Under the pieces are notes generated by a model. It was not told the DNA's origin, did no database searches, and saw only the letters and a list, made by a program, of their open reading frames with translations. Below are positions 52,462 through 60,285 of a DNA stretch of 64,000 nucleotides, piece by piece. The stretch is taken from positions 44,348-108,347 of the forward strand of contig NZ_RCTZ02000015.1 in the NCBI RefSeq assembly GCF_003667315.2, in the 5' to 3' direction. The translations under genes were made by a program, and so were the position numbers. The DNA comes from Tropicibacter alexandrii. GTDB taxonomy: Bacteria; Pseudomonadota; Alphaproteobacteria; Rhodobacterales; Rhodobacteraceae. Position 1 is the first letter of the stretch, and each line of letters opens with the position of its first letter.

Positions 52462-53598
52462 TCATCGATCTGCAAGGGGCACATAAGGGCGGGCTTCCGG
52501 TCCGTTATACAAGGTCAGAGGGCGGATCAGGATGTTCGACCGCTGCTGTTCGAGGCATTGCACCAGCCAGCCGGGCATCCGCCCGATGGCAAAGATTGGC
52601 ACGTAGAGGTCCATCGGGATGCCGTGCAGCTGGTAGATCACGCCGGAATAGAAATCGACATTCACGTTCAGGCCGTGGCGGGCGTAGGGCTTCATCGCCT
52701 CGACGACCGCTTGCAGGATCTCGTACCATTCCGGCGCGCCCATTTCCTGCCCCAGCTTGCGGACCCCTTCGCGCATGTGGCGCGCGCGCGGGTCCTCGGC
52801 CCGGTAGACACGGTGGCCAAAGCCCGTCACCGCCTCGCGGTTGGCGCGCTTGGCTTTCACGTAGGCGCTCGCGTTGTCGGGCGAGCCGATCTCGTGGACC
52901 ATCTTCATCACGTCCTCGGCGGCGCCCCCATGGGCGGGCCCGGCCAACGTGCTGAGCGCCGTGACCATCGCACCGTGCAGGTTCGCCTCTGTCCCCACGG
53001 TCACGCGCGCGGCGAAGCTCGACGCATTGGCACCGTGTTCCGCGTGCAGGATGAAATCCACATCGGCCAGCCGCGCCGCGTCGTCAGAGGGCTTTTCGCC
53101 CTTCAGCATCCACAGCCAATTCGCGGCATGGGACAGGGTCGGATCGGCGGGCACCGGCTCGCGCCCGTTGCGGATCGCCTCATGCGCGGCAATGATCATC
53201 GGCACTTGCGAGGTCAGGCGAATGCCGTTCTTGAGGAACCCGTCCTCACCCTTCTCGACACTGGCCGGTTCGAGCGCGGCCAGCGCGCTGACGGCAGTGC
53301 GCAGCACGTCCATCGGGTGGCCATCCTTGCAGGCGCGGATGATGTCGTAGACCTGCGCAGGCAGCTCGCGGCCCGCCTTCATCTGCGCGTCGAACACCGC
53401 CAGTTGGCGCGCGTTGGGCAACTCGCCATGGATCAACAGGTAGCAGACTTCTTCAAAGGTGGCGTGTTCGGCCAGATCGTGAATGGTGTATCCGCGATAC
53501 AAAAGCTCGCCCTTGGCCCCGTCGATATGGCTGACACCAGAGCGTTCGAAATAGATGCCCTTGAGGCCGCGGTTGATCTTTACGTCATCGCTCATCAT
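52462..53598 (-). CDS. Citrate synthase/methylcitrate synthase-type protein
   Basis: Condenses acetyl-CoA (or propionyl-CoA) with oxaloacetate. The 378 residues contain LHAEHGANASS, GPAHGGA and GFGHRVY, which hold the catalytic histidines, and NVDFYSGVIYQLHGIPMDLYVPIFAIGR. It belongs to the short ~380-residue group. The start is ATG 53598 (MMSDD) with AAGGAA upstream. It is divergent from pta with only 27 bases between starts. In this context it probably feeds acetyl-CoA from sulfoacetaldehyde into the TCA cycle (inference). Confidence 0.9.
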   Translation of the reverse strand: MMSDDVKINRGLKGIYFERSGVSHIDGAKGELLYRGYTIHDLAEHATFEEVCYLLIHGELPNARQLAVFDAQMKAGRELPAQVYDIIRACKDGHPMDVLRTAVSALAALEPASVEKGEDGFLKNGIRLTSQVPMIIAAHEAIRNGREPVPADPTLSHAANWLWMLKGEKPSDDAARLADVDFILHAEHGANASSFAARVTVGTEANLHGAMVTALSTLAGPAHGGAAEDVMKMVHEIGSPDNASAYVKAKRANREAVTGFGHRVYRAEDPRARHMREGVRKLGQEMGAPEWYEILQAVVEAMKPYARHGLNVNVDFYSGVIYQLHGIPMDLYVPIFAIGRMPGWLVQCLEQQRSNILIRPLTLYNGPEARPYVPLADR

Positions 53599-53625
53599 GG
53601 TTTCCTTCGAGCAGGAGGCACGGTC

Positions 53626-54477
53626 ATGGCAGTTCTGGAACAGGCGTTCGAGGTCGCGCGGGCGCGACAGGCGCGGGTGGTTTTCCCCGAGATCGACGAG
53701 CCCCGCGTGGCCGAGGCCTGTGCGCGGCTGGACGCCGAAGGGCTGTGCCAGCCCTTGGCCCTGTTCGAGGTCAGCGATGCGCAGGTCGCGGCGCTGGTCG
53801 AGGGGCGCGGCATGAAGGAGGGCGTGGCGCGGCGGATGCTGGGCAGGCCATTGTACCGCGCGGCAGCGATGGTGGCAGCGGGCGAGGCCGATTGCATGGT
53901 CGCCGGGGCTGACAGCCCGACCCGCCGGGTGATCGAGGCGGCCAGCATCGGTATCGGGCTGGCGGAGGGCGTCGACGTGGCGTCGAGCTTTTTCCTGATG
54001 GTCTTCCCGGATGGGCGAGAGATGGTCTGGGCCGATTGCGCGGTGAACGTTGCCCCGGATGCGGGCGCGCTGGCCAGCATCGCGCGGGCGTCCGAGGCCT
54101 CGGCCAAGGCCCTGCTGGGGCAGGCACGGGTGGCGTTGCTCAGCTTTTCCACCGGCACCAGCGGCGCGGGCGGCAGCGTCGAGACCGTGCGTGCGGCCTG
54201 CGAGGCAACCGGCTTTCTCGGCCCGATCCAGGCGGATGCGGCACTGAATGCGCGCATCGCAGGGACCAAGGGGATGGGGGCCGGGGATGCCAATGTGCTG
54301 GTCTTTCCTTCGTTGGACGCGGGGAACATCGCCTACAAGCTGGCGCAGGAACTGGCGGGCGCGCAGGCGCTGGGGCCGATCCTGCAAGGGTTCCGCCGCC
54401 CCGTCTGCGACCTGTCGCGCGGGGCAACGGTAGAGGATATCGTCGCAGCGACCGCCGTCACGGTCGCGCTGGGGTAG
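53626..54477 (+). CDS. pta: Phosphate acetyltransferase (short form)
   Basis: Converts acetyl phosphate made by Xsc into acetyl-CoA. The 283 residues have the PTA_PTB domain: VFPEIDEPRVAEACARL at the start, FADCAVNV-type WADCAVNVAPDAGALA, LSFSTGTSGAGG, and GPILQGFRRPVCDLSRGATVEDI at the end. It is shorter than the usual 320-340 residues, mostly between residues 45 and 75, but the catalytic core looks intact. GGAGG precedes the ATG. It converges with xsc rather than following it, unlike the usual xsc-pta operon. Confidence 0.9.
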   Translation: MAVLEQAFEVARARQARVVFPEIDEPRVAEACARLDAEGLCQPLALFEVSDAQVAALVEGRGMKEGVARRMLGRPLYRAAAMVAAGEADCMVAGADSPTRRVIEAASIGIGLAEGVDVASSFFLMVFPDGREMVWADCAVNVAPDAGALASIARASEASAKALLGQARVALLSFSTGTSGAGGSVETVRAACEATGFLGPIQADAALNARIAGTKGMGAGDANVLVFPSLDAGNIAYKLAQELAGAQALGPILQGFRRPVCDLSRGATVEDIVAATAVTVALG

Positions 54478-54479
54478 AG

Positions 54480-54500
54480 GCCCCGGGTCAAGCCCGGGGC
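54480..54500. repeat. Family-B GC palindrome between convergent pta and xsc
   Basis: GCCCCGGG (54480-54487), loop TCAAG, CCCGGGGC (54493-54500). It lies in the 32-base gap between the two stops and likely works as a bidirectional terminator, though without a T-run. Confidence 0.88.
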
Positions 54501-54509
54501 GCGATGCTC

Positions 54510-56285
54510 TCAGACCGACTGCTTCACCATGTCCGAAGCGTCGATCCCGGCCACGACGTTGGGTTTCTTCATCGCGTCACGGCGGAAGGGCTCGCCCAGT
54601 TCCTGATTGATGAGCGCCTCGATCAGCGTGGTCTTGCCCTCTTTCTGGTCGGCGATGGCCTGCGTCAGCGCATCGCGCAGCTCGTCCATGGTGCGGGCGA
54701 CGACGCCTTGCAACCCGCAGGCCTTGGCGATGGCGGCGTAGCTGACTTGCTCATCCAGTTCGGTGCCGACGAAGTTGTCGTCATACCACAGGGTCGAGTT
54801 GCGCTTTTCCGCGCCCCACTGGTAGTTGCGGAAGACGACTTGAGTGATCGCGGGCCATTCCTTGCGCCCGATGGCGGTCAGTTCCGTCACCGAAATGCCG
54901 AACGCCCCGTCCCCGGCAAAGCCCACAACCGGCACATCCGGGCACCCGATCTTGGCGCCGATGATGGCGGGCAGGCCATAGCCGCACGGCCCGAACAGGC
55001 CCGGCGCCAGATATTTGCGCCCCTCGTCAAAAGACGGATAGGCGTTGCCGATCGCACAGTTGTTGCCGATATCCGAGCTGATGATCGCCTCGCGCGGCAG
55101 GGCGCTCTGGATCGCGCGCCACGCCATGCGGGGGCTCATCCAGTCGGGCTTGTCGTCGCGGGCGCGCTGGTTCCATGTGGTGCCGGGATCGTCGTCCTCG
55201 TGGGTCATCTCGGTCAATTGTTGCGCCCAGCGCGATTTCGTCTCGGCGATGCGGGCCTTGCGGTCGTCGCGACCTTCGTCACCCGCACCGGGCGAGAGTT
55301 GCCGCAAGATGCCGTTCGCCACCTTTGCCGCGTCACCGACGATACCCACGGTAACCTTCTTGGTCAGGCCGATGCGGTCGGGGTTGATGTCGACCTGAAT
55401 GATCTTGGCATTGGCGGGCCAGTATTCCATCCCGTAGCCCGGCAGGGTCGAGAACGGGTTCAGGCGGGTGCCAAGGCACAGCACCACGTCCGCCTCCTTG
55501 ATCAGCTCCATCCCGGCCTTCGACCCGTTATAGCCCAAGGGCCCCGCGAACAGCGGATGCGAACCGGGGAAGGCATCGTTGTGCTGGTAGCCGACGCAGA
55601 CCGGCGCATCCAGACGCTCGGCCAAGGCCATGCTGGCGGCGATCCCGCCCTTGGACAGGACCACGCCCGCGCCATTCAGGATCACCGGGTTCTTTGCGTC
55701 CGACAGCAGCGCCGCCGCCTCGGCCACGGAATTTTCACCGCCCGGGGACCGTTCGAAGATGATCGGCTCGGGGATGTCGATGTCGATGATCTGCGTCCAG
55801 AAATCGCGCGGCATGTTGATCTGCGCCGGGGCGCTGGCCTGTTTCGCCTTGGAAATCACCCGGGTCAGCACCTCGGCCACGCGGGAGGGGTCGCGCACCT
55901 CTTCCTGATAGGCGACCATGTCCTTGAACAGGGCCATCTGCTCGACCTCTTGGAAACCACCCTGCCCGATGGTCTTGTTCGCGGCCTGCGGCGTGACCAG
56001 CAGCAGCGGCGTGTGGTTCCAATACGCGGTCTTTACAGCGGTGACGAAGTTGGTGATGCCCGGGCCGTTCTGCGCGATCATCATGCTCATCTTGCCCGAC
56101 GCGCGGGTATAGCCATCGGCCATCATCCCGCCCGATCCCTCGTGCGCGCAATCCCAGAACATGATGCCCGCCTTGGGAAAGAGGTCCGAAATCGGCATGA
56201 AGGCCGAGCCGATGATGCCAAAGGCATGCTCGATCCCGTGGCGTTGCAAGACCTTCACAAAGGCTTCTTCGGTGGTCATTTTCAT
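54510..56285 (-). CDS. xsc: Sulfoacetaldehyde acetyltransferase
   Basis: ThDP-dependent enzyme that converts sulfoacetaldehyde and phosphate to acetyl phosphate and sulfite, the key step of taurine and sulfonate catabolism. The 591 residues have Glu49 (CAHEGSGGMMADGYTRASGK), NGPGITNFVTAVKTAYWNHTPLLLVTPQA and the ThDP/Mg motif GDGAFGISVTELTAIGRKEWPAITQVVFRNYQWG. Its start MKMTTEEAF matches Xsc of roseobacters as I remember it. The upstream region carries four TauR-like boxes. Confidence 0.95.
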   Translation of the reverse strand: MKMTTEEAFVKVLQRHGIEHAFGIIGSAFMPISDLFPKAGIMFWDCAHEGSGGMMADGYTRASGKMSMMIAQNGPGITNFVTAVKTAYWNHTPLLLVTPQAANKTIGQGGFQEVEQMALFKDMVAYQEEVRDPSRVAEVLTRVISKAKQASAPAQINMPRDFWTQIIDIDIPEPIIFERSPGGENSVAEAAALLSDAKNPVILNGAGVVLSKGGIAASMALAERLDAPVCVGYQHNDAFPGSHPLFAGPLGYNGSKAGMELIKEADVVLCLGTRLNPFSTLPGYGMEYWPANAKIIQVDINPDRIGLTKKVTVGIVGDAAKVANGILRQLSPGAGDEGRDDRKARIAETKSRWAQQLTEMTHEDDDPGTTWNQRARDDKPDWMSPRMAWRAIQSALPREAIISSDIGNNCAIGNAYPSFDEGRKYLAPGLFGPCGYGLPAIIGAKIGCPDVPVVGFAGDGAFGISVTELTAIGRKEWPAITQVVFRNYQWGAEKRNSTLWYDDNFVGTELDEQVSYAAIAKACGLQGVVARTMDELRDALTQAIADQKEGKTTLIEALINQELGEPFRRDAMKKPNVVAGIDASDMVKQSV

Positions 56286-56336
56286 AGAAGGCGCTCCACA
56301 GCTGAGGCACGGCCCGGGGGCCGCTTTGCTGCCACG

Positions 56337-56431
56337 TTAAGGCCAGTATGCAAGGTGGGATAGGACCAGTTGAACGACTGCCTTAGGGCCAGCGCGGGAA
56401 CGCTTGGTTAATCCTAGCGGGTTAGGGTCAG
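56337..56431 (-). promoter_or_regulatory. Four direct repeats upstream of xsc, candidate TauR binding sites
   Basis: On the minus strand, reading toward xsc: CTGACCCTAA (56431-56422), CTGGCCCTAA (56392-56383), CTGGTCCTAT (56369-56360) and CTGGCCTTAA (56346-56337). The last three are spaced exactly 23 bases apart; the fourth is 39 bases from its neighbour. TauR of Rhodobacter capsulatus (MocR family) is reported to use direct repeats like CTGGACYTAA (from memory). The distal box also lies 20 bases from the next gene's start on the plus strand. Confidence 0.7.
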
Positions 56432-56450
56432 CCCAACTCCGGAGGCCCCC

Positions 56451-56849
56451 GTGCTGCGCACCCTGTCGCTGTTATTGCCCGCACTGATCCCGTCATGGCG
56501 CTTCTTCAAGACCGTCGCGCCAAGCCCGCGCCTATGGTGGCGGTTGGAGGGTGGCGACTGGGCGCCGGTGCGACCGCGGCCCGAGCGGGTTGCGTTCGCG
56601 ACGATGCTGCGACGACTGGTCTGGAACCCCGACTGGAACGAGGACCTGTATTTGGTGACCCTGTCGGAGCGGCTGGTCGAAACCGGCTCCGCCCACAGCC
56701 TGCACGAATTGAACACGAGGATCGCCCGCATCACCGGCGCGCCGCCGGGCGCGCGGCTGCAATTCCGGCTGACATTCGTCACCCGGAGCGGCGCGACCAT
56801 CTTGACCGAGGAGCTGTATCGCAGCGACCCCGTCGAGGTGCCGGGATGA
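56451..56849 (+). CDS. Small partner protein of the HTTM-like membrane protein
   Basis: A 132-residue protein starting GTG at 56451 with GGAGG upstream. It opens with a short hydrophobic stretch (MLRTLSLLLPALIPSWRFF), probably a single anchor, then RLWWRLEGGDWAPVRPRPERV and RLQFRLTFVTRSGA. No domain recognised. The stop overlaps the next start as ATGA. It is divergent from xsc. Confidence 0.68.
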   Translation: MLRTLSLLLPALIPSWRFFKTVAPSPRLWWRLEGGDWAPVRPRPERVAFATMLRRLVWNPDWNEDLYLVTLSERLVETGSAHSLHELNTRIARITGAPPGARLQFRLTFVTRSGATILTEELYRSDPVEVPG

Positions 56850-57523
56850 GCTTTGACCTTGCCCTTCGTCTGACCGAGATCCTGCTGGCGCTGGCCCTGC
56901 TCCAGCACAGCGCCGAGCATATGACCCGCCCCGAGGATCGCCGCCTGTTCGCGCCCCGCATCGCGCTGGCGCTGCTGATGCTGGCCGGGATCGCGACGGC
57001 GTGGGTCACATGGGCGCTGTGGGGAATCGGCCTGCTGATCCTGCGCCGCTTCGACGGGCCGTATAATGGCGGCTCGGACAAGATGACCCTGCTGGTGCTG
57101 ACCTGCCTCGCCTGCGCGCACCTGCCGTTGGACATCTACTGGCGTGAACTGGCGCTGGCCTACCTCGCCGTGCAATTGGCGCTGTCCTATTTCGTCTCGG
57201 GCTGGATCAAGGTCATCAACCCCGACTGGCGCAGCGGCATTGCCCTGTCGGATGTGTTCCGCTTTTCCGCCTATCCGGTCAGCGTGCGCCTGCGCCGCAT
57301 CGCCGACTGGCGCGGGGCAACCTTTGCCGCGTCATGGGCTGTCATGGGGCTGGAACTGGCCTTCCCCTTGGCGGTGCTGCACCCCTTGGCTTTGGCGGTG
57401 GCTTTATTGGCCTGCGCCGTGTTTCACCTGTCGAATGCCTGCTTTTTCGGGTTGAACCGGTTCGTCTGGGCATGGTTCAGCGCCTTTCCGGCGCTGCTGT
57501 GGTTGCAGGCCAGAGTGGTCTGA
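56846..57523 (+). CDS. HTTM-like (horizontally transferred transmembrane) domain protein
   Basis: A 225-residue membrane protein with about six helices. YNGGSDKMTLLVLTCLACAHL and LALSYFVSGWIKVINPDWRSGIALSDV match the pattern of HTTM-type proteins related to vitamin K-dependent gamma-carboxylase. The family's carboxylase residues were not checked. It overlaps the preceding gene by 4 bases, and its last 100 bases overlap the convergent glycosyltransferase. Confidence 0.72.
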   Translation: MSFDLALRLTEILLALALLQHSAEHMTRPEDRRLFAPRIALALLMLAGIATAWVTWALWGIGLLILRRFDGPYNGGSDKMTLLVLTCLACAHLPLDIYWRELALAYLAVQLALSYFVSGWIKVINPDWRSGIALSDVFRFSAYPVSVRLRRIADWRGATFAASWAVMGLELAFPLAVLHPLALAVALLACAVFHLSNACFFGLNRFVWAWFSAFPALLWLQARVV

Positions 57524-58671
57524 CGCTTCTCTGTGACCGCCTCGTTCAGCAGCTCCGCCACGGACTTGCCCCACGCATCCCAGTTCAGCCGCGTCTCAAA
57601 GGTCTCACGCGCGGAACGTGACAGCACGGCATAACGCGCAGGCGCGTCGAGATAGGACTGGATGACGGCGGCAAAGGCATCGGCGCCCGACCCGACCGGA
57701 AGCGCCTCGCCATTGACGCCATTCCAGACCGGCACCCCGCCAACGTTCAGGCACAGCGCAGGGAGGCCGTAAGCGGATGCCTCGCAGAATGCGAATCCGT
57801 AGCTTTCGTAAGACGGCTGCACAAGGAAATGCGCCCGCGCGAGCGCCGCGTCGAAGATGGCAAGCTCCGCGCTTTTGCCCTTGTCGAGTTGCGGATGCAC
57901 CGTGACATGGCCGTTGCGATGACAGTCGGGCGGCGTGCAGCCGATCACGGTCAAATGCGCATCCACCCCGGCATCCCGCAACCGCTGCATCGTCTCGAAG
58001 GCGACCGGGCCGCCCTTGGCGAACCAGTCGCGTCCGATCAAGAGCAGTTCCAGCCGACCGGTCAATTGACGCGACAGGCCTTCTGGCGGGGTGTCGATAT
58101 TCGCGCCCCACGACACCAGCTGCCCGCGAATGCCATAGCGATCCGCCACCGCCTCCTGCAACCAGTTCGAGGGCCAGAGGAGCAGGTCGACATTGCGCAG
58201 CGCCCGCGCCTCGCAGCTCTCGACCCAACCGTCCAGAAGATGGCCGAACGGGAAATGCCGGTCATGCGCCTTGCCGACCTCGGAGCAGCGATAGACCGTC
58301 TGCGTCGCGTCCGAGGTGAAGGCAGACAACATGCCGTCGGGCACGCGCAGACCACACATCGAATGCAGCGAATAAGCGCCGAACACCACGTCATATTGCC
58401 CGCGCCGCAATGTCCGCGTCACGCGCCGACCGATGATGCGCCGCAAGGCCAGATGGGCCCTCCAGCGCACCCGCAGATTGACCCGCTCCGGTGTCGACAG
58501 GATCAGCCGCCGGAGCGGCTCTGCCGTGCCCCAGTCACTGGGCAGGATCGTCACGTCGCCAGCATGTTTTTGCAGGGCCTCGAAGATCCGGGCGTTGCCG
58601 CCGGAATACAGATTGCGATCCAAAGGCGACATGTCGCACAGATAGGCAATACGTAATCTATCCCGACCCAT
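57424..58671 (-). CDS. Glycosyltransferase, GT4-like
   Basis: A 415-residue GT-B fold transferase. N-terminal IAYLCDMSPLDRNLYSGGNARIFEAL and C-terminal PSYESYGFAFCEASAYGLPALCLNVGGVPVWNG show the E-x7-E-type donor site. The start is 58671. The C-terminal about 35 residues (TEKRQTTLACNHSSAGKAL...) look non-conserved and are encoded inside the HTTM gene's antisense, hinting at a C-terminal extension caused by loss of an earlier stop. It opens the polysaccharide region. Confidence 0.85.
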   Translation of the reverse strand: MGRDRLRIAYLCDMSPLDRNLYSGGNARIFEALQKHAGDVTILPSDWGTAEPLRRLILSTPERVNLRVRWRAHLALRRIIGRRVTRTLRRGQYDVVFGAYSLHSMCGLRVPDGMLSAFTSDATQTVYRCSEVGKAHDRHFPFGHLLDGWVESCEARALRNVDLLLWPSNWLQEAVADRYGIRGQLVSWGANIDTPPEGLSRQLTGRLELLLIGRDWFAKGGPVAFETMQRLRDAGVDAHLTVIGCTPPDCHRNGHVTVHPQLDKGKSAELAIFDAALARAHFLVQPSYESYGFAFCEASAYGLPALCLNVGGVPVWNGVNGEALPVGSGADAFAAVIQSYLDAPARYAVLSRSARETFETRLNWDAWGKSVAELLNEAVTEKRQTTLACNHSSAGKALNHAQTNRFNPKKQAFDR

Positions 58672-58881
58672 CGGATCCCTCACTCGTACCTCGGGCAGAA
58701 GGCTTGGCCGGATAATGCGGCAATTTTAGGGACCTTCCGTGAAACCGTTGCCGCAAACCATGATTTTCTCCAAGCTGCACGCGCAATCGTTTCCAAATCC
58801 TTTGTTTCGGCCCAAAGTTGCCGCGACTTTGCCCCCTGCGCTTGGTAAAGTCATCGCGTTCGAACGCTAATCCACAGGCCC

Positions 58882-60279
58882 ATGCCCAACCCGATCGCCT
58901 ATCTTGCCCTGGCGCTGACGCCCTTGCTCGTTCTGGCGATGTTCGGCCGGATGAAGCCCGACCGCGCGCTGATCTGGTCGCTGATGTGGTGCTACCTGTT
59001 CCTGCCGGAACCGCCCGCGGTCTTCGATCCGCCGCTCTTCCCACCGCTGAACAAACACAACCTGCCGGCTTTCGCGGCCTTCCTGTTCGTCATCTGGCGC
59101 ACGCGGGATACCGGGTCGTGGCTGCCGCAATCGGGCATGGGCAAGATCCTGTTGGGCGTGTTCGTCCTGTCCCCGCTTGCCACGGTTGCGACCAATGACG
59201 AGCCCGTCTTCTACGGGCAGGTCGGACTGCCCGGGCTTGGCATCAAAGATGCCGTGGCCCTGCTGCTGCAACAGGTCCTGCTGGTCCTGCCCTTCCTTCT
59301 GGCGCGCAAGCTGTTGCGCGACGCGGACTCCTTGCGCACCCTGATGATCGCGCTGATGACCGGCGGGCTGGTCTATTCGCTGTTGATGCTGATCGAAATG
59401 CGCCTGTCCCCGCAATTGAACCTGTGGGTCTACGGCTATTACCAGCACTTCTTCGGGCAAAGCATCCGCTTTGGCGGCTATCGCCCGGTGGTCTTCCTGT
59501 ACCACGGATTGTGGGTGGCCTTCTTTGCCTTCATGGCGGTGACGGCGGCTTGGGCGCTGTGGCGATCCGAGGAAGACGCGCATCGCGTGAAACTGTTGCT
59601 GGTGGCGCTCTACCTGACCGCCATCCTCGTGCTGGCCAAGTCGCTCGGCGCATTGATCTTTGGCCTCGTCGTGCTGCCACTGGTCATCCTGCTCAGCCAG
59701 AAACTGCAATTGCGCGTGGCGCTGGTGATCGGTGCCTTGGCGCTGGCCTATCCGACGCTGAAAGGCGCAGAGCTGGTCCCCGAGAAATGGCTGATCGCGC
59801 AGGCCGCATCGATCGACCCAGATCGCGCCGGCAGCATCGAGTTCCGCTTTGACAACGAGAACACGCTGCTGGACCGCGCCAAGCTGAAGCCGATCTTCGG
59901 CTGGGGCAGTTGGGGCCGAAACCATATCCTCGACCCGTATTCCGGCCAGATCCTGACGGTGACGGACGGGCGCTGGATCATCACCATCGGCACCTATGGA
60001 TGGATCGGCTTCTTCGCCGAGTTCGGCCTGCTCTTGCTGCCTTTGGTCCTGATCGCGCGCGAGGTGATGGCCCGGTCGGGCGGCGATGTGTCCCGGCTTG
60101 TGGGGCCGCTGTCGCTTATGCTGGCGATCAACGTGGCGGACATGATCCCCAACGGCACGATCACGCCGCTGACATGGCTGATGGTCGGGGCGCTGACGGG
60201 GTATGCGGAAAAACTGCGGGCCGAACGTCTGCATCTTGCGAGTATGGCGACCGGCCTGAAATGGCGTTCGGTGATGTGA
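58882..60279 (+). CDS. O-antigen ligase/polymerase-like membrane protein
   Basis: A 465-residue membrane protein with about ten or eleven helices, including FGRMKPDRALIWSLMWCYLFLPEPP, VALYLTAILVLAKSLGALIFGLVVLPLVILL and TIGTYGWIGFFAEFGLLLLPLVLIA. A large periplasmic-type loop lies before the last helices, typical of Wzy/WaaL. It is followed by the GT4 gene in 6 bases, so they form one unit. Ligase and polymerase cannot be told apart by sequence. Confidence 0.8.
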   Translation: MPNPIAYLALALTPLLVLAMFGRMKPDRALIWSLMWCYLFLPEPPAVFDPPLFPPLNKHNLPAFAAFLFVIWRTRDTGSWLPQSGMGKILLGVFVLSPLATVATNDEPVFYGQVGLPGLGIKDAVALLLQQVLLVLPFLLARKLLRDADSLRTLMIALMTGGLVYSLLMLIEMRLSPQLNLWVYGYYQHFFGQSIRFGGYRPVVFLYHGLWVAFFAFMAVTAAWALWRSEEDAHRVKLLLVALYLTAILVLAKSLGALIFGLVVLPLVILLSQKLQLRVALVIGALALAYPTLKGAELVPEKWLIAQAASIDPDRAGSIEFRFDNENTLLDRAKLKPIFGWGSWGRNHILDPYSGQILTVTDGRWIITIGTYGWIGFFAEFGLLLLPLVLIAREVMARSGGDVSRLVGPLSLMLAINVADMIPNGTITPLTWLMVGALTGYAEKLRAERLHLASMATGLKWRSVM

Positions 60280-60285
60280 GGGTAC

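Noticed and set aside
51652..53625. Plus-strand extension of the pta reading frame across soeA and the citrate synthase
   Set aside because: Only the last 283 codons match Pta and have a ribosome site at 53611-53616; the rest is antisense to two firm genes.
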